This document shows, in pieces, positions 63,750 to 64,000 of a DNA stretch of 64,000 bases. Origin of the DNA: Arenibacter catalasegens (GTDB lineage: Bacteria; Bacteroidota; Bacteroidia; Flavobacteriales; Flavobacteriaceae). Every line of letters begins with the position of its first letter. The stretch's first letter is position 1. Below the pieces are notes generated by a model. It made no database searches, was not told the DNA's origin, and was given only the letters and a program-made list of their open reading frames with translations. Made by a program: the position numbers and the translations under genes. The stretch is taken from NCBI RefSeq assembly GCF_002909235.1, contig NZ_PHQQ01000032.1, positions 1 to 64,000 on the forward strand. Direction: 5' to 3'.

Positions 63750-64000
63750 TTGAAAGCGCTCTTCGATTCTTCTAGTTTAAAATGCAGTAAATTGGTTACC
63801 CGTACCTATAGTACTTCATTTTCTTTGGGCATTAGATTGTTTGCTCCAAAAATAAGACCAGCTATTTACGCCATTTATGGTTTTGTTAGGTACGCCGATG
63901 AGATTGTAGATTCATTTCATGATTACGATCAAGAGGAATTGCTGACCGAATTTATCCAGGATTATAAATTGTCCTTGAAAAGAAAAATCAGTTTAAATCC
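63750..64000 (+). CDS. crtB: Phytoene/squalene synthase family protein (3' truncated)
   Basis: The frame opens with TTG at 63750, giving (M)KALFDSSSLKCSKLVTRTYS, and runs off the window after 83 codons. TFSLGIRLFAPKIRPAIYAIYGFVRYADEIVD-type residues (here TSFSLGIRLFAPKIR and YADEIVDSFHD, the first D-x-x-x-D prenyl-diphosphate motif) identify a phytoene synthase, which joins two geranylgeranyl diphosphates in carotenoid synthesis. No ATG fits the frame near the start. It follows the fasciclin gene after a terminator, so it needs its own promoter; an A/T-rich block lies just upstream. Confidence 0.9.
   Translation, partial: MKALFDSSSLKCSKLVTRTYSTSFSLGIRLFAPKIRPAIYAIYGFVRYADEIVDSFHDYDQEELLTEFIQDYKLSLKRKISLN

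Overview
The window is chromosomal DNA of a member of the Bacteroidota, most likely a marine, polysaccharide-degrading, pigmented Flavobacteriaceae. The signs are a T9SS type B (CHU_C-like) surface protein followed by PorP/SprF and OmpA partners, a SusC/SusD polysaccharide utilisation locus, a FolK-deoxynucleoside kinase fusion, TAnnTTTG-type promoters, tRNA genes without an encoded CCA end, and the start of a carotenoid gene at the right edge. No species can be named from this sequence alone.

Layout. 1-6484: the 3' part of a giant Calx-beta repeat adhesin, then porP/sprF and an OmpA-family gene, a standard secreted-adhesin cassette. 6646-9622: an atypical Nramp-related transporter, a SanA/DUF218 protein, a small lipoprotein and a 34-residue basic peptide. 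9763-22710: a carbohydrate locus with a DUF1080 protein, SusC, SusD, a heparinase II/III-like lyase, a DUF5060 protein and a GH97 glycosidase. 23536-46141: a 22.5-kb integrative mobilizable element in a tRNA-Leu(UAA) gene. It is bounded by 61-bp direct repeats of the tRNA 3' part, with a tyrosine integrase at the left end and mobC-like plus relaxase genes at the right end. 46084-46274: tRNA-Leu and tRNA-Gly. 46440-60302: core genes mutS, a TrmH-family methyltransferase, folK-dNK, sppA, an alpha/beta hydrolase, a DUF5723/OmpA protein, a queuosine precursor transporter and an AsmA-like protein. 60454-64000: a MerR/B12-binding photoreceptor-type regulator, a four-domain fasciclin lipoprotein and the 5' end of a phytoene synthase.

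The mobile element carries no visible type IV secretion genes, so it probably depends on a helper for transfer. Its cargo falls into parts. On the minus strand there is an AraC regulator followed by two START-domain proteins, DUF6326 and an MDR reductase, and next to it an XRE/membrane-protein/DUF4386 group. On the plus strand there is a serine recombinase followed by single genes that look like cassettes: a TolB/TPR membrane protein, a trypsin-like protease, small proteins, a methyltransferase and a ParDE toxin-antitoxin pair. An 18-bp motif recurs between these plus-strand genes. Then come a group II intron 3' remnant, a berberine-bridge-type oxidoreductase, a GC-rich alpha/beta hydrolase, and an Imm53-like immunity gene broken by a stop codon.

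The most unusual material is the cassette-like array at about 32.1-38.0 kb with its repeated motif and inverted repeats, the replacement of the tRNA-Leu terminator by the element, and the predicted light/B12 regulator next to fasciclin and carotenoid genes. Homology statements rest on recognised motifs and recall of families. No database search was run.
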